Origin: F23-B02 sp963625655
GTDB taxonomy: Bacteria; Bacillota; Clostridia; Oscillospirales; Oscillospiraceae
DNA: 64,000 nt
Assembly: GCA_963625655.1 (NCBI GenBank)
Contig: CAVFTS010000001.1
Coordinates: 1-64,000, forward strand
Direction: 5' to 3'
Below are positions 34,127 to 42,402 of the stretch, in pieces. The notes below the pieces were generated by a model. It did not search any database. It was not told the DNA's origin and worked only from the letters and a program-made list of their open reading frames with translations. The translations under genes were made by a program, and so were the position numbers. Numbering within the stretch: position 1 is the first letter of the stretch; every line of letters starts with the position of its first letter.

Positions 34127-34393
34127 ATGCAAAAGAAAATACCGATGCGGCAGTGTCTCGGATGCCGTGAAATGAAGCCCAAGAAGGAGCTTGTCCGCAT
34201 CGTCCGATCCCCGGAGGGGGACATTGACCTTGATTTTAAAGGCAAAGCGTCGGGCAGGGGCGCATACATTTGCCCCAATGCCGACTGCCTTAAAAAGGCA
34301 ATCAAGGCGAAAGCAATCGAAAAGGCATTTGAGACTTCCGTTCCGCAGGAGATCTACGAGCGACTGAAAACTCGGATGGAGGTGGAGAGCTGA
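34127..34393 (+). CDS. rnpM: RNase P modulator RnpM (YlxR, DUF448)
   Basis: 88 residues. Characteristic motifs: PMRQCLGCREMKPKKELVRIVR, then GRGAYICPNADCLKKAIK. The cysteines may form a metal site. In Bacillus the YlxR protein binds RNase P RNA and has been renamed RnpM; the gene lies between nusA and ylxQ as here. GAGGGGAGG precedes the ATG. The stop overlaps the next start by one base. Confidence 0.95.
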   Translation: MQKKIPMRQCLGCREMKPKKELVRIVRSPEGDIDLDFKGKASGRGAYICPNADCLKKAIKAKAIEKAFETSVPQEIYERLKTRMEVES

Positions 34394-34758
34394 TGGATAA
34401 AGCACTTGGCTTGCTGGGACTGATGCGCAAGGCAAACGCAATAGCCGTCGGCGAGGTCGATACCGGGGCTGCGGCAAAGGCTCACAAGGCAAAGCTTCTG
34501 CTGCTTGCGTCCGACGCATCGGAGAATGCGGGAAAGCGGATCTATGGCTTTGCCCGTGCGGGCAATGTGAAAACGCTGAAGCTTCCGTATACAAAGGATG
34601 AAATATCCGCAGCGACGGGGAAGTCGGGCTGCTCAATGGCGGCCGTGTGCGATGAGGGCTTTGCCGCAGCTCTCTTAAAGCTTCTGCCGGAGGCGGACGG
34701 CGACGCAGAATGCCTTATGAGGAACGAGAGGACAGGTAAGAGGAGGAATAACGCATGA
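34393..34758 (+). CDS. ylxQ: L7Ae/L30e-family RNA-binding protein YlxQ
   Basis: 121 residues. KALGLLGLMRKANAIAVGE followed by AAKAHKAKLLLLASDASENAGKRI matches the L7Ae/L30e/YlxQ family, which binds kink-turn RNA. The C-terminus carries an extra basic tail (MRNERTGKRRNN). ATG 34393 directly abuts the RnpM stop, and its own stop overlaps the infB ATG in ATGA, so translation is coupled. Confidence 0.92.
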   Translation: MDKALGLLGLMRKANAIAVGEVDTGAAAKAHKAKLLLLASDASENAGKRIYGFARAGNVKTLKLPYTKDEISAATGKSGCSMAAVCDEGFAAALLKLLPEADGDAECLMRNERTGKRRNNA

Positions 34759-37097
34759 GCATGATGAAATACAGAGTACACGAGGTCGCAAAGGACTTTA
34801 ATTCTACTTCCAAGGAGATAAGTCAGATACTGACCGAGTATGCAAGCACTCCGAAGAACCATATGCAGGTGCTTGAAAATAACGAGCTTGACGTGATATT
34901 TGAGTATCTCACTCAGCACAATCAGGTTGCAAGCCTTGCCGACATATTCAACGTTGCGCCGAAGCAGGAGCCGAAGGCATCGGCACCCGCCGCAAAGCAG
35001 CCTCAGAAGCAGGAGGCAAAGAGCAAGGCAGCACCCGCACCGGCACCTGCACCCGCACCTGCCGCCGCTCCTCAGAAGAAGGAGAATAAGCCTCACGTTC
35101 CGAAGCCCGTCGCCGAAAAGCGTGTAATCGACACCAGAGGCAGCGCCGCAGTCAACATCGACAAGTACAACGAGAAGTTCGATAACATGGCGAACGAGCG
35201 TGGCCGTGAGCGTGACAGAAAGGGCGGCAAGGAGAAGATCGTCAACAAGGCGAAGCAACGTCAGCAACAGCAGGCTGCGTCCGCAAAGCGCCGTCAGGAG
35301 GAACGTGACAAGATGCAGAAGCTCCAGCTTGAGCTTGCAAAGAAGCAGCAGCTCAAGGTGTCCATACCCGACGAGATAAACGTCGGAGAGCTTGCCTCCC
35401 GCATGAAGAAGACCGCAGGCGAGGTCATAAAGCAGCTTATTAAGCTCGGTGTTTTCGCCTCCGTTTCCGATGTTGTGGATTACGACACAGCAGCGCTCGT
35501 CGCAATGGAGCTTGGCTGCAAGGTCGAGAAGGAAGTCGTTGTCACCGTTGAGGAGCGTCTCATCGACGATCATGAGGACAGCGCCGAAGAGCTTGTCGGT
35601 CGTGCGCCCGTCGTCGTCGTTATGGGTCACGTTGACCACGGCAAGACCAGCCTTCTTGACTACATCCGTCACGCAAACGTCGCCTCCGGAGAGGCCGGCG
35701 GCATAACGCAGCACATCGGCGCTTACACGGTCGAGATAAACGGCAGCCCCATCACCTTCCTCGACACACCGGGACACGAGGCGTTTACCTCCATGCGTGC
35801 AAGAGGCGCAATGGTCACCGACATTGCCATCCTCGTCGTTGCGGCTGACGACGGCATCATGCCGCAGACCATTGAGAGCATCAACCACGCAAAGGCTGCG
35901 GGCATCCCGCTTGTCGTTGCGATAAACAAGATGGATACCGTGGGTGCAAACCCCGAAAGAATAAAGCAGCAGCTTACCGAGTATGACATCGTTCCCGAAG
36001 AATGGGGCGGTGAGACCATTGTTTGCCCGATCTCCGCAAAGACCGGTATGGGCATTGACAACCTGCTTGAGAACCTTGTTATTCTTGCCGAGGTGCAGGA
36101 GCTTAAGGCGAACCCGAACCGTGCGGCAAAGGGTGCGGTCATCGAGGCTCGACTCGACAAGGGCAGAGGCCCCATTATGACCGTTCTTGTGCAGAACGGT
36201 ACGCTCAGGCTCGGCGATATCATTATTGCCGGCACAGCGGTCGGCCGTGTCCGCACCATGATAAACGACAAGGGTCAGCGCATAACCGAAGCCGGTCCCT
36301 CCGTTCCCGTCGAAATCTCCGGTATGTCCGAGGTTCCCAGTGCGGGCGATACCTTCAACGCCGTTGCGGATGAACGCATGGCGAGAGAACTTGTCGAGGA
36401 GCGCAAAATCCAGCAGAAGAACGCCGCCTTCGGCACGAACAAGAAGGTCAGCCTTGAGGATCTGTTCAGCCAGATCCAGGCGGGCGAGATGAAGACCCTC
36501 AACATTATCGTCAAGGCGGACGTTCAGGGTTCTGCGGAAGCGGTCAAGGCATCGCTTGAGAAGATAACGAACGAGGAAGTCAGAGTCAAGGTCATCCACA
36601 GCGCAGTCGGTGCGATCAATGAGTCCGACGTCATGCTTGCCGCAACGAGCGGAGCGATAATCGTCGGCTTTAACGTGCGCCCGGACAATGCCGCAAGGGA
36701 TTCCGCAGCCCGTTCCAACGTCGATATGCGTATGTACCGTGTCATCTACGACTGCATAAACGAGATCGAAGCCGCCATGAAGGGCATGCTTTCGCCCAAA
36801 TTCAAGGAGGTCATCATCGGTCATGCCGAGGTGCGTGAGACCTACAAGGTTTCCAAGGTCGGCACCGTTATGGGTTGCTACGTCACCGATGGCAAGATTC
36901 AGAGAGGCTGTCAGGTGCGTGTGCTTCGTGACAACATCGTAATCCACGAGGGTGACCTTGCGTCGCTCCGTCGCTTCAAGGACGACGTTAAGGAGGTTGC
37001 AAGCGGCTACGAATGCGGTATGCAGATCGAAAAGTTCAACGACGTAAAGGTCGGGGACGTTATAGAGTGCTACATTATGGAGCAGATAAAGCTTTAA
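34755..37097 (+). CDS. infB: Translation initiation factor IF-2
   Basis: 780 residues. The N-terminal IF2_N module (KYRVHEVAKDFNSTSKEISQIL) is followed by an Ala/Pro/Lys linker (about 75-125) and a Lys/Arg/Gln coiled coil. The second IF2_N domain is near 195-250. The GTPase domain has GHVDHGKTS, DTPGHEAF and NKMD. Domains II-IV end with the fMet-tRNA binding C2 domain. It brings initiator tRNA to the 30S subunit. Starts overlap the ylxQ stop. Confidence 0.98.
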   Translation: MSMMKYRVHEVAKDFNSTSKEISQILTEYASTPKNHMQVLENNELDVIFEYLTQHNQVASLADIFNVAPKQEPKASAPAAKQPQKQEAKSKAAPAPAPAPAPAAAPQKKENKPHVPKPVAEKRVIDTRGSAAVNIDKYNEKFDNMANERGRERDRKGGKEKIVNKAKQRQQQQAASAKRRQEERDKMQKLQLELAKKQQLKVSIPDEINVGELASRMKKTAGEVIKQLIKLGVFASVSDVVDYDTAALVAMELGCKVEKEVVVTVEERLIDDHEDSAEELVGRAPVVVVMGHVDHGKTSLLDYIRHANVASGEAGGITQHIGAYTVEINGSPITFLDTPGHEAFTSMRARGAMVTDIAILVVAADDGIMPQTIESINHAKAAGIPLVVAINKMDTVGANPERIKQQLTEYDIVPEEWGGETIVCPISAKTGMGIDNLLENLVILAEVQELKANPNRAAKGAVIEARLDKGRGPIMTVLVQNGTLRLGDIIIAGTAVGRVRTMINDKGQRITEAGPSVPVEISGMSEVPSAGDTFNAVADERMARELVEERKIQQKNAAFGTNKKVSLEDLFSQIQAGEMKTLNIIVKADVQGSAEAVKASLEKITNEEVRVKVIHSAVGAINESDVMLAATSGAIIVGFNVRPDNAARDSAARSNVDMRMYRVIYDCINEIEAAMKGMLSPKFKEVIIGHAEVRETYKVSKVGTVMGCYVTDGKIQRGCQVRVLRDNIVIHEGDLASLRRFKDDVKEVASGYECGMQIEKFNDVKVGDVIECYIMEQIKL

Positions 37098-37104
37098 TAC
37101 AATC

Positions 37105-37128
37105 GGAGCGGTCATTATTGACCGCTCC
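37105..37128 (+). promoter_or_regulatory. Hairpin between infB and rbfA
   Basis: GGAGCGGTCA (37105-37114) and TGACCGCTCC (37119-37128) form a perfect 10-bp stem with loop TTAT. No T tract follows, so it is more likely an mRNA processing or stability element, or a partial terminator. Confidence 0.55.
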
Positions 37129-37148
37129 GTGCATAAGGAGAAATAATT

Positions 37149-37508
37149 ATGCCTTCAAATAAGCTTGCAAGGACAAATGACGATATACAGCTCGTTTTGA
37201 GCAAACTCCTGCGTGAGATCAAGGACCCCCGCATAAATCAGGGTATGCTGAGCGTCACCCGTGTCGAGACCACGGGCGACCTCAAGTATTGCAAGGTTTG
37301 GATCTCGGTACTGGGGCTTGAGAACGAGAAGGAATTTAAAAAGGGCCTTCGCTCAGCATCCGGCTGGCTGCGGCGTGAGCTCGGCAATTCGCTCAAGCTT
37401 CGCAATACACCGGAGCTTATATTTGAGCTTGACCACAGCATCGAATACGGCGCTCATATAAACGAGCTTATAAACAGTCTTGACATCAAGAGGGACGAGG
37501 AAGAATGA
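37149..37508 (+). CDS. rbfA: 30S ribosome-binding factor RbfA
   Basis: 119 residues with the single KH-like domain of RbfA. ISVLGLENEKEFKKGLRSASGWLRRELGNSLKLRNTPELIFELDHSIEYGAHINELI is diagnostic. It acts in late 16S maturation and cold adaptation. AAGGAG lies before the ATG; its end overlaps the nrnA start by four bases. Confidence 0.97.
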   Translation: MPSNKLARTNDDIQLVLSKLLREIKDPRINQGMLSVTRVETTGDLKYCKVWISVLGLENEKEFKKGLRSASGWLRRELGNSLKLRNTPELIFELDHSIEYGAHINELINSLDIKRDEEE

Positions 37509-38449
37509 ACTACGCAGAGTGTGCCGAAATACTCAGAGAGAATGACGATTACATTCTGATAACCCACATACGCCCGGACGGGGATACGCTCGGCAGTGCG
37601 GCGGCACTTTGCTCTGCGCTGCGGCGTCTCGGCAAGCGTGCGTATCTGTACCCGAACCCGGAGATAACGCCGAAGTATTATAAGTACATTAAGGACTACA
37701 TTGCGCCGGCGGACTATAACGGCGCTTACGCCGTTGCGATTGACGTTGCGGGGGAGCATATGCTTGCGAAGGGCTTCGAGGGCAAGGTAAAGCTCTGTAT
37801 TGACCATCACGGTTCAAATTCGGGATATGCGGAAAAGCTCCTGCTCGGCTCTGACAAGGCATCCTGCGGTGAGCTGGTGCTTGAGCTTATAAAGCTGCTC
37901 TGCACCGAGCCGAGTAAGACCGAGGCAAGTCTGCTTTACGTTGCGGTCTCGACCGACTGCGGTTGCTTCAGATACGCAAACGTCACGGCGGAGACCTTTG
38001 CCGCCGCAAGCGAGCTTGCAAGTGCCGGAGCCGAGGTGCAGAAGCTCAACTTTGAGCTGTTCCGTCAATCGACGAAGGCAAGGATAATGCTCGAAAGTCT
38101 CATCTGTTCGGGACTGAGATTCGAGAAAAACGGAGCAATAGTAGCGGCGATGGTGACAAACGCCATGCTGCGTGAGATAAACGCAAGCGAAGATGACTGC
38201 GACGACATTGCGGGAATACCCGGCAGGGTAGAGGGCTGCATTGTCAGTATCGTGGTCAGAGAGCTTGCGGAGGGCGGCTGCAAGGCATCACTGCGTTCGC
38301 AGCCGTGCTTTGACTGCTCCGAGGTGTGCAAGCGCTTCGGCGGCGGCGGTCATAAGATGGCGTCCGGCTGCACACTGGATACCGACCCCGAAAACGCAAG
38401 GGAGCTTCTTATTGAAGCGGTGATTGACGCATGGGATACAATGGAATAA
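37505..38449 (+). CDS. nrnA: DHH/DHHA1 phosphoesterase NrnA (oligoribonuclease/pAp phosphatase)
   Basis: 314 residues. Motif I THIRPDGDTLGS, the family motif CIDHHGSN (about 98-105), then TDCGCFRYAN, and a DHHA1 domain ending in KRFGGGGHKMASG. It degrades 2-5 nt RNA and pAp with Mn2+. The gene follows rbfA and precedes truB, an order common in Clostridia and Bacillus. The start overlaps the rbfA stop (ATGA) and its last 19 bases are shared with truB. Confidence 0.95.
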   Translation: MNYAECAEILRENDDYILITHIRPDGDTLGSAAALCSALRRLGKRAYLYPNPEITPKYYKYIKDYIAPADYNGAYAVAIDVAGEHMLAKGFEGKVKLCIDHHGSNSGYAEKLLLGSDKASCGELVLELIKLLCTEPSKTEASLLYVAVSTDCGCFRYANVTAETFAAASELASAGAEVQKLNFELFRQSTKARIMLESLICSGLRFEKNGAIVAAMVTNAMLREINASEDDCDDIAGIPGRVEGCIVSIVVRELAEGGCKASLRSQPCFDCSEVCKRFGGGGHKMASGCTLDTDPENARELLIEAVIDAWDTME

Positions 38450-39300
38450 TACTTGTAGATAAGCCGGCGGATTGGACGAGCCATGACGTCGTTGCAAAGC
38501 TCAGAGGCATTCTCCATGAGCGCAGAGTAGGCCATTCGGGAACGCTTGACCCTATGGCGACGGGACTTTTGGCTGTTTTCGTCGGCAGGGCGACAAGAGC
38601 GGTTCAGTTTGCGGAGAATCATAGTAAGCGTTATGTCGCTTCGCTTCGCTGCGGCTTTTCCACCGATACGCAGGACACGAGCGGCAGAGTGACGGCACAG
38701 ACGGGGTCTAAACCCACCGAAGCCGAGCTTATGGCGGTTTTGCCTGAGTTTACGGGTGATATCAGCCAGATACCGCCCATGTATTCAGCCATCAAGATGT
38801 CGGGAAAGAAGCTCTACGAGCTTGCGAGAAAGGGCGAGACCGTTGAGCGAAAGCCGAGAACGGTGAACATTTCCGAGCTGAGCCTTGTGGGGCGTGACGA
38901 GGACGACTTTGTGCTGTCGGTCTCCTGCTCAAAGGGAACGTATATCCGCACCCTCTGCAACGACATCGGAGAACGACTCGGCTGCCTTGCGTGTATGAGC
39001 GCTCTGCGCAGAACAAATGCCGGACCCTTTGATGTTCGTGATGCACACACTCTATCCGAGATCGCCGAGGACCCGGAGCGCTATATCATCCCCGTGGACA
39101 GTCTGTTTTCGGAGCATCCGGCGATAGACTTAAGCGCCGCACAAAGCGCAAAGCTCAAATGCGGCAATATTCTGAACGTTTCCGCAAAGAACGGAGAGTA
39201 CAGGGTGTACGGTGAAAACGGCGATTTCCTCGCACTTGCCTATGTTTCCGCAGGCAAGCTTAAAACAATAAAGAGTTTTTTCGAGGTGGGCAATGACTAA
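38431..39300 (+). CDS. truB: tRNA pseudouridine-55 synthase TruB
   Basis: 289 residues. GIILVDKPADWTSHDVVAKLR and RVGHSGTLDPMATGLL hold the catalytic Asp (of GTLDP); YVASLRCGFSTDTQDTSG and KGTYIRTLCNDIGERLG complete the family pattern. It converts U55 in the T loop of tRNA. The ATG is within the end of nrnA, in another frame, so translation is coupled. The stop overlaps the ribF start. Confidence 0.97.
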   Translation: MGYNGIILVDKPADWTSHDVVAKLRGILHERRVGHSGTLDPMATGLLAVFVGRATRAVQFAENHSKRYVASLRCGFSTDTQDTSGRVTAQTGSKPTEAELMAVLPEFTGDISQIPPMYSAIKMSGKKLYELARKGETVERKPRTVNISELSLVGRDEDDFVLSVSCSKGTYIRTLCNDIGERLGCLACMSALRRTNAGPFDVRDAHTLSEIAEDPERYIIPVDSLFSEHPAIDLSAAQSAKLKCGNILNVSAKNGEYRVYGENGDFLALAYVSAGKLKTIKSFFEVGND

Positions 39301-40195
39301 AGAAAAAATCGTTATAGCTCTCGGATTTTTTGACGGAGTGCATATAGGTCATGCCGCTCTGCTTGAGAAGACAAAGGAAAGAGCGGCTGAGCTCAATGCC
39401 GCTCCGGCTGTTCTGACCTTTGACGTTCATCCCGACACGCTCGTCTTCAAAAAGGACGTGCCGCTGATCAACTCCGCTGCCGACAGGGAGGATATAATCC
39501 GCCGCCGCTTTGGGATAGAAAACGTCGTATTCATCCACTTCAGTGAAAAGGTGATGCGGATGGACTGGCGTGTGTTCATCGAGGAGCTGATAAGTGAACT
39601 CGGAATCTGCCACATCGTCGTGGGACACGATTTCTGCTTCGGCTACAAGGGCATGGGTACGGCGGAGCGCCTTGAGGAATACTGCGCAGGGAACGGTCTC
39701 GGCTGCGACGTAATCGCTCCGGTAAAGATCGGCGGCAATACGGTAAGCTCCACCTATATCCGCACTCTGATACGGGACGGAAAGATCGAGGAAGCTAACA
39801 GCTATCTCGGACACCCGCACATCTTGAGTGACACGGTGCGGTCGGGCTATCACCTCGGCACAAAAATGGGTACCCCGACGATAAACATGAAACTGCCGGA
39901 GGGCGTGCTTTCGCCGAGGTTCGGCGTGTACGCAACAAAGGTCTATCTTGAGGACGGCAGCGAACACGTTTCGGTCACAAACATCGGCGTCAGACCGACC
40001 GTGAGCGACGAGAACAGCGTCAGCGTTGAGACATATATACTTGACTTTAAGGGCAATCTCTATAACCGTCATGCACGGGTCGAGTTTTACAAATTCATTC
40101 GCCCGGAGCGGAAGTTTGCCTCTCAGACGGAGCTTTCGGAGCAGATAAGAACCGATGCCGAGACATCCAAAAACTTCTTCCGAGGCGGAAAATAA
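39293..40195 (+). CDS. ribF: Bifunctional riboflavin kinase/FAD synthetase
   Basis: 300 residues. The N-terminal FAD synthetase has ALGFFDGVHIGHAALLEK and VGHDFCFGYKGMG and STYIRTLI; the C-terminal kinase starts at about 175 with GYHLGTKMGTPTINMKLPEGVLSPRFGVYA and ends FYKFIRPERKF. It makes FMN and FAD. The start overlaps truB by eight bases; it closes the translation operon, before a strong two-way terminator. Confidence 0.97.
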   Translation: MTKEKIVIALGFFDGVHIGHAALLEKTKERAAELNAAPAVLTFDVHPDTLVFKKDVPLINSAADREDIIRRRFGIENVVFIHFSEKVMRMDWRVFIEELISELGICHIVVGHDFCFGYKGMGTAERLEEYCAGNGLGCDVIAPVKIGGNTVSSTYIRTLIRDGKIEEANSYLGHPHILSDTVRSGYHLGTKMGTPTINMKLPEGVLSPRFGVYATKVYLEDGSEHVSVTNIGVRPTVSDENSVSVETYILDFKGNLYNRHARVEFYKFIRPERKFASQTELSEQIRTDAETSKNFFRGGK

Positions 40196-40224
40196 AAAAT
40201 CGAGAGCACCGCTCTCGATTTTTT
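40194..40224. terminator. Bidirectional terminator between ribF and the exonuclease gene
   Basis: AAAAAATCGAGAGC (40194-40207) pairs with GCTCTCGATTTTTT (40211-40224) around ACC. T runs are present in both directions and the flanking genes converge. Confidence 0.9.
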
Positions 40225-40240
40225 ATTCACTGCTTTTTAT

Positions 40241-41221
40241 TCACTGCTTTGCTGCCGGACGTTTTTTCTTGACGGAGTGATTGCGGCCTCTCCTGCGGGA
40301 GAGCGCCGCCTTGCTGCGGTAAAAGTCAAGCATCTCATCGTCGGCGTCGTATATGAGACGGTTTGCAGACCAGCTCGAATCCTCCTGCTTGCGGAACTTT
40401 AAACGCACGAGCAGGCTGCCGCACTGCGGGCAGGAGTACAAATTCATATACCGCTGATCACCTTGATTTATCCAGCGCTGATTCGTGGTCTCACCCTGAC
40501 AGTGAGGGCAGGAGATAGTCGACAGCTTTGCATCGGCAAAGGCGTCTGCCTTGCTGCCGTAGCCCGGAAAGACGACGTGCTCGAGCGGATCGGGGGTGTT
40601 CGACGCAGCGTTGCCGCTTTTGCCGGGAGAAAACAGGTTCTTGGACATGTTTTCATACTGAGCAAGCCCCTCACGCATATCGAGCCTCGAGGCGACAAGA
40701 GCGGTGTTGTAGGCGTCGCCCAGCGCATCGTGCGCAATCCTCGTCTGCTCAATTTCAAAATGCTCCATTGCGGTGGCGAGTGATTTTTGGTTTTTATCGC
40801 CGTCCGTTTGCATATTGTAGATAAGCTGGAGATTTATCCAGCAGTGTATCCAATCCCAGTCGAGGTCGTGAATTATAATATTCTGCTCCATGATGCCCTT
40901 GTCATCGCAGCCCCAAGTTATGAAAACGGGGTCATCCCCGCACCATTCACGGAAGCTCTCGAATGCGTCTTTAAAGCTGTGACCGAGGGCGAGACGCTCC
41001 TTGTCAAAGCCGGTGAGCTTCTTGACCTTGTAGTGCATACGGCGGAAGTATACGGGCTTTACGTCGATGGTAAACTCCTCCGCAGGACACATATTTTCGT
41101 CGAGCTTGACGGCGCCGATCTCAATGATCTCACCCCGAAGCTTTATGGGAAGCTTGTTAAATACGGAGGACTTGGAACTCATAGCCTGATTCCATTCCAG
41201 ATCCACCACAATGTAATTCAT
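40241..41221 (-). CDS. DEDDh 3'-5' exonuclease with C-terminal zinc-ribbon-like part
   Basis: About 326 residues. The N-terminus YIVVDLEWNQ holds the first acidic pair, EIIEIGAVKL the next conserved region, and RIAHDALGDAYNTA the His-x4-Asp of the DEDDh exonuclease class (ERI-1/KapD-like). Around 240-285 are two CxxC pairs (CPHCQ and CPQCG) that should bind zinc, then a basic tail (SRRRGRNHSVKKKRPAAK). The substrate is not known. ATG 41221 follows GAAGGTAG; the upstream ATG 41239 has no such site. A short direct repeat covers the stop region. Confidence 0.85.
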   Translation of the reverse strand: MNYIVVDLEWNQAMSSKSSVFNKLPIKLRGEIIEIGAVKLDENMCPAEEFTIDVKPVYFRRMHYKVKKLTGFDKERLALGHSFKDAFESFREWCGDDPVFITWGCDDKGIMEQNIIIHDLDWDWIHCWINLQLIYNMQTDGDKNQKSLATAMEHFEIEQTRIAHDALGDAYNTALVASRLDMREGLAQYENMSKNLFSPGKSGNAASNTPDPLEHVVFPGYGSKADAFADAKLSTISCPHCQGETTNQRWINQGDQRYMNLYSCPQCGSLLVRLKFRKQEDSSWSANRLIYDADDEMLDFYRSKAALSRRRGRNHSVKKKRPAAKQ

Positions 41222-41312
41222 ACGTTCAACTACCTTCATTCATTAGCTTTTATTCAATCGAGGTCATTATAGCATAATCATAGATCATATGCACTACTTT
41301 TTTAATAAATAT

Positions 41313-41341
41313 TTGAATATGGCACGCTGCTGTGCTATACT
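41313..41341 (+). promoter_or_regulatory. Probable sigma-A promoter of ddl-murF
   Basis: TTGAAT (41313-41318), 17-base spacer, TATACT (41336-41341), 29 bases before the ddl start and directly preceding GGAGGTG. Confidence 0.7.
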
Positions 41342-41370
41342 CGCTTATATAACTTGTTCGGAGGTGCGCC

Positions 41371-42402
41371 ATGAAGATAGTGGTATTGTGCGGCGGTTTA
41401 TCAAACGAAAGAGACGTGTCGATCACAAGCGGAAGCTGCGTTGCGAGGTCGCTCAGAGAAAGGGGGCACAACGTCGTTCTGCTTGATATGTTTTCGGGCT
41501 ACGACGGCGACTGCTCCGACCCTGCAAAGCTTTTTGAAGCCCGGCAGCAGGATCTGCGCTACTCCGTTAGTGAGGAAACGCCCGATATTGCGTCCCTCAT
41601 CGCCTCCGGCGACGGCTCCCGTCTCGGTAAAAACGTGATACCAATATGCCGTGCCGCCGACATCGTATTCCTTGCGCTTCACGGTGAGGACGGTGAGGAC
41701 GGAAAGATACAGGCAACTCTCGATATGTATGGTGTCAAATACACCGGCAGCGGCTACCTCGGCAGCGCACTTGCAATGAATAAGGAGCTGTCCAAAACGT
41801 TGTTCAACGCAGCAGGAATACCGACCGCGCCTGCGATTACGATCAGAAAAGGCGAGGATATACAGGCTTCCCCGTGGATACCCTGCGTCGTAAAGCCCTG
41901 CTCCGGCGGCTCGTCGGTCGGAACCTCCATCGTGAGGACGCAGGAGGAGTTTTCTGCGGCGCTTGAGTTTGCGTTCAAATACGAGGACAATGTGCTTGTC
42001 GAAAAATACATAAAGGGCAGGGAGCTTACCGTCGGCGTTATGGACGGCAAAGCGATGCCGAGCATTGAGATCGTACTCAAAAACGGTTGGTACGACTACA
42101 AGAACAAGTATCAGTCCGGCTTTGCCGAGGAAATATGTCCCGCCCCGATAAGCGCCGAGGACGAGGAGCGCCTCGGAAGCCTTGCGGAAAGAGTTTTTAA
42201 GGCGCTCATGGTCGACGTTTACTGCCGTGCCGACTTCATAATGGACAACGACGACGGTGAGATCTACTGCCTTGAGGCAAATACGCTCCCCGGTATGACT
42301 CCGACGAGCCTTGTCCCGCAGATGGCTGCCGAGCAGGGAATGAGCTATGGTGAGCTGTGCGAGAAAATAATCACTCTCTCGATGAGGAAGTACGATAAAT
42401 GA
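41371..42402 (+). CDS. ddl: D-alanine--D-alanine ligase
   Basis: 343 residues, ATP-grasp fold. VVLCGGLSNERDVSITSG is the N-terminal D-Ala site; ALHGEDGEDGKIQATLDMYGVKYTGSG, VVKPCSGGSSVGTSIV (ATP loop) and CLEANTLPGMTPTSLVPQM complete the Ddl pattern. It supplies the D-Ala-D-Ala dipeptide to MurF, whose gene overlaps by four bases. I see nothing that marks it as a vancomycin-resistance D-Ala-D-Lac ligase, but this was not modelled. GGAGGTG precedes the ATG. Confidence 0.96.
   Translation: MKIVVLCGGLSNERDVSITSGSCVARSLRERGHNVVLLDMFSGYDGDCSDPAKLFEARQQDLRYSVSEETPDIASLIASGDGSRLGKNVIPICRAADIVFLALHGEDGEDGKIQATLDMYGVKYTGSGYLGSALAMNKELSKTLFNAAGIPTAPAITIRKGEDIQASPWIPCVVKPCSGGSSVGTSIVRTQEEFSAALEFAFKYEDNVLVEKYIKGRELTVGVMDGKAMPSIEIVLKNGWYDYKNKYQSGFAEEICPAPISAEDEERLGSLAERVFKALMVDVYCRADFIMDNDDGEIYCLEANTLPGMTPTSLVPQMAAEQGMSYGELCEKIITLSMRKYDK

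Noticed and set aside
34542..37115. 857-codon open frame on the minus strand across infB
   Set aside because: It is the exact shadow of infB, with low-complexity Leu/Val/Cys-rich translation and no ribosome site.
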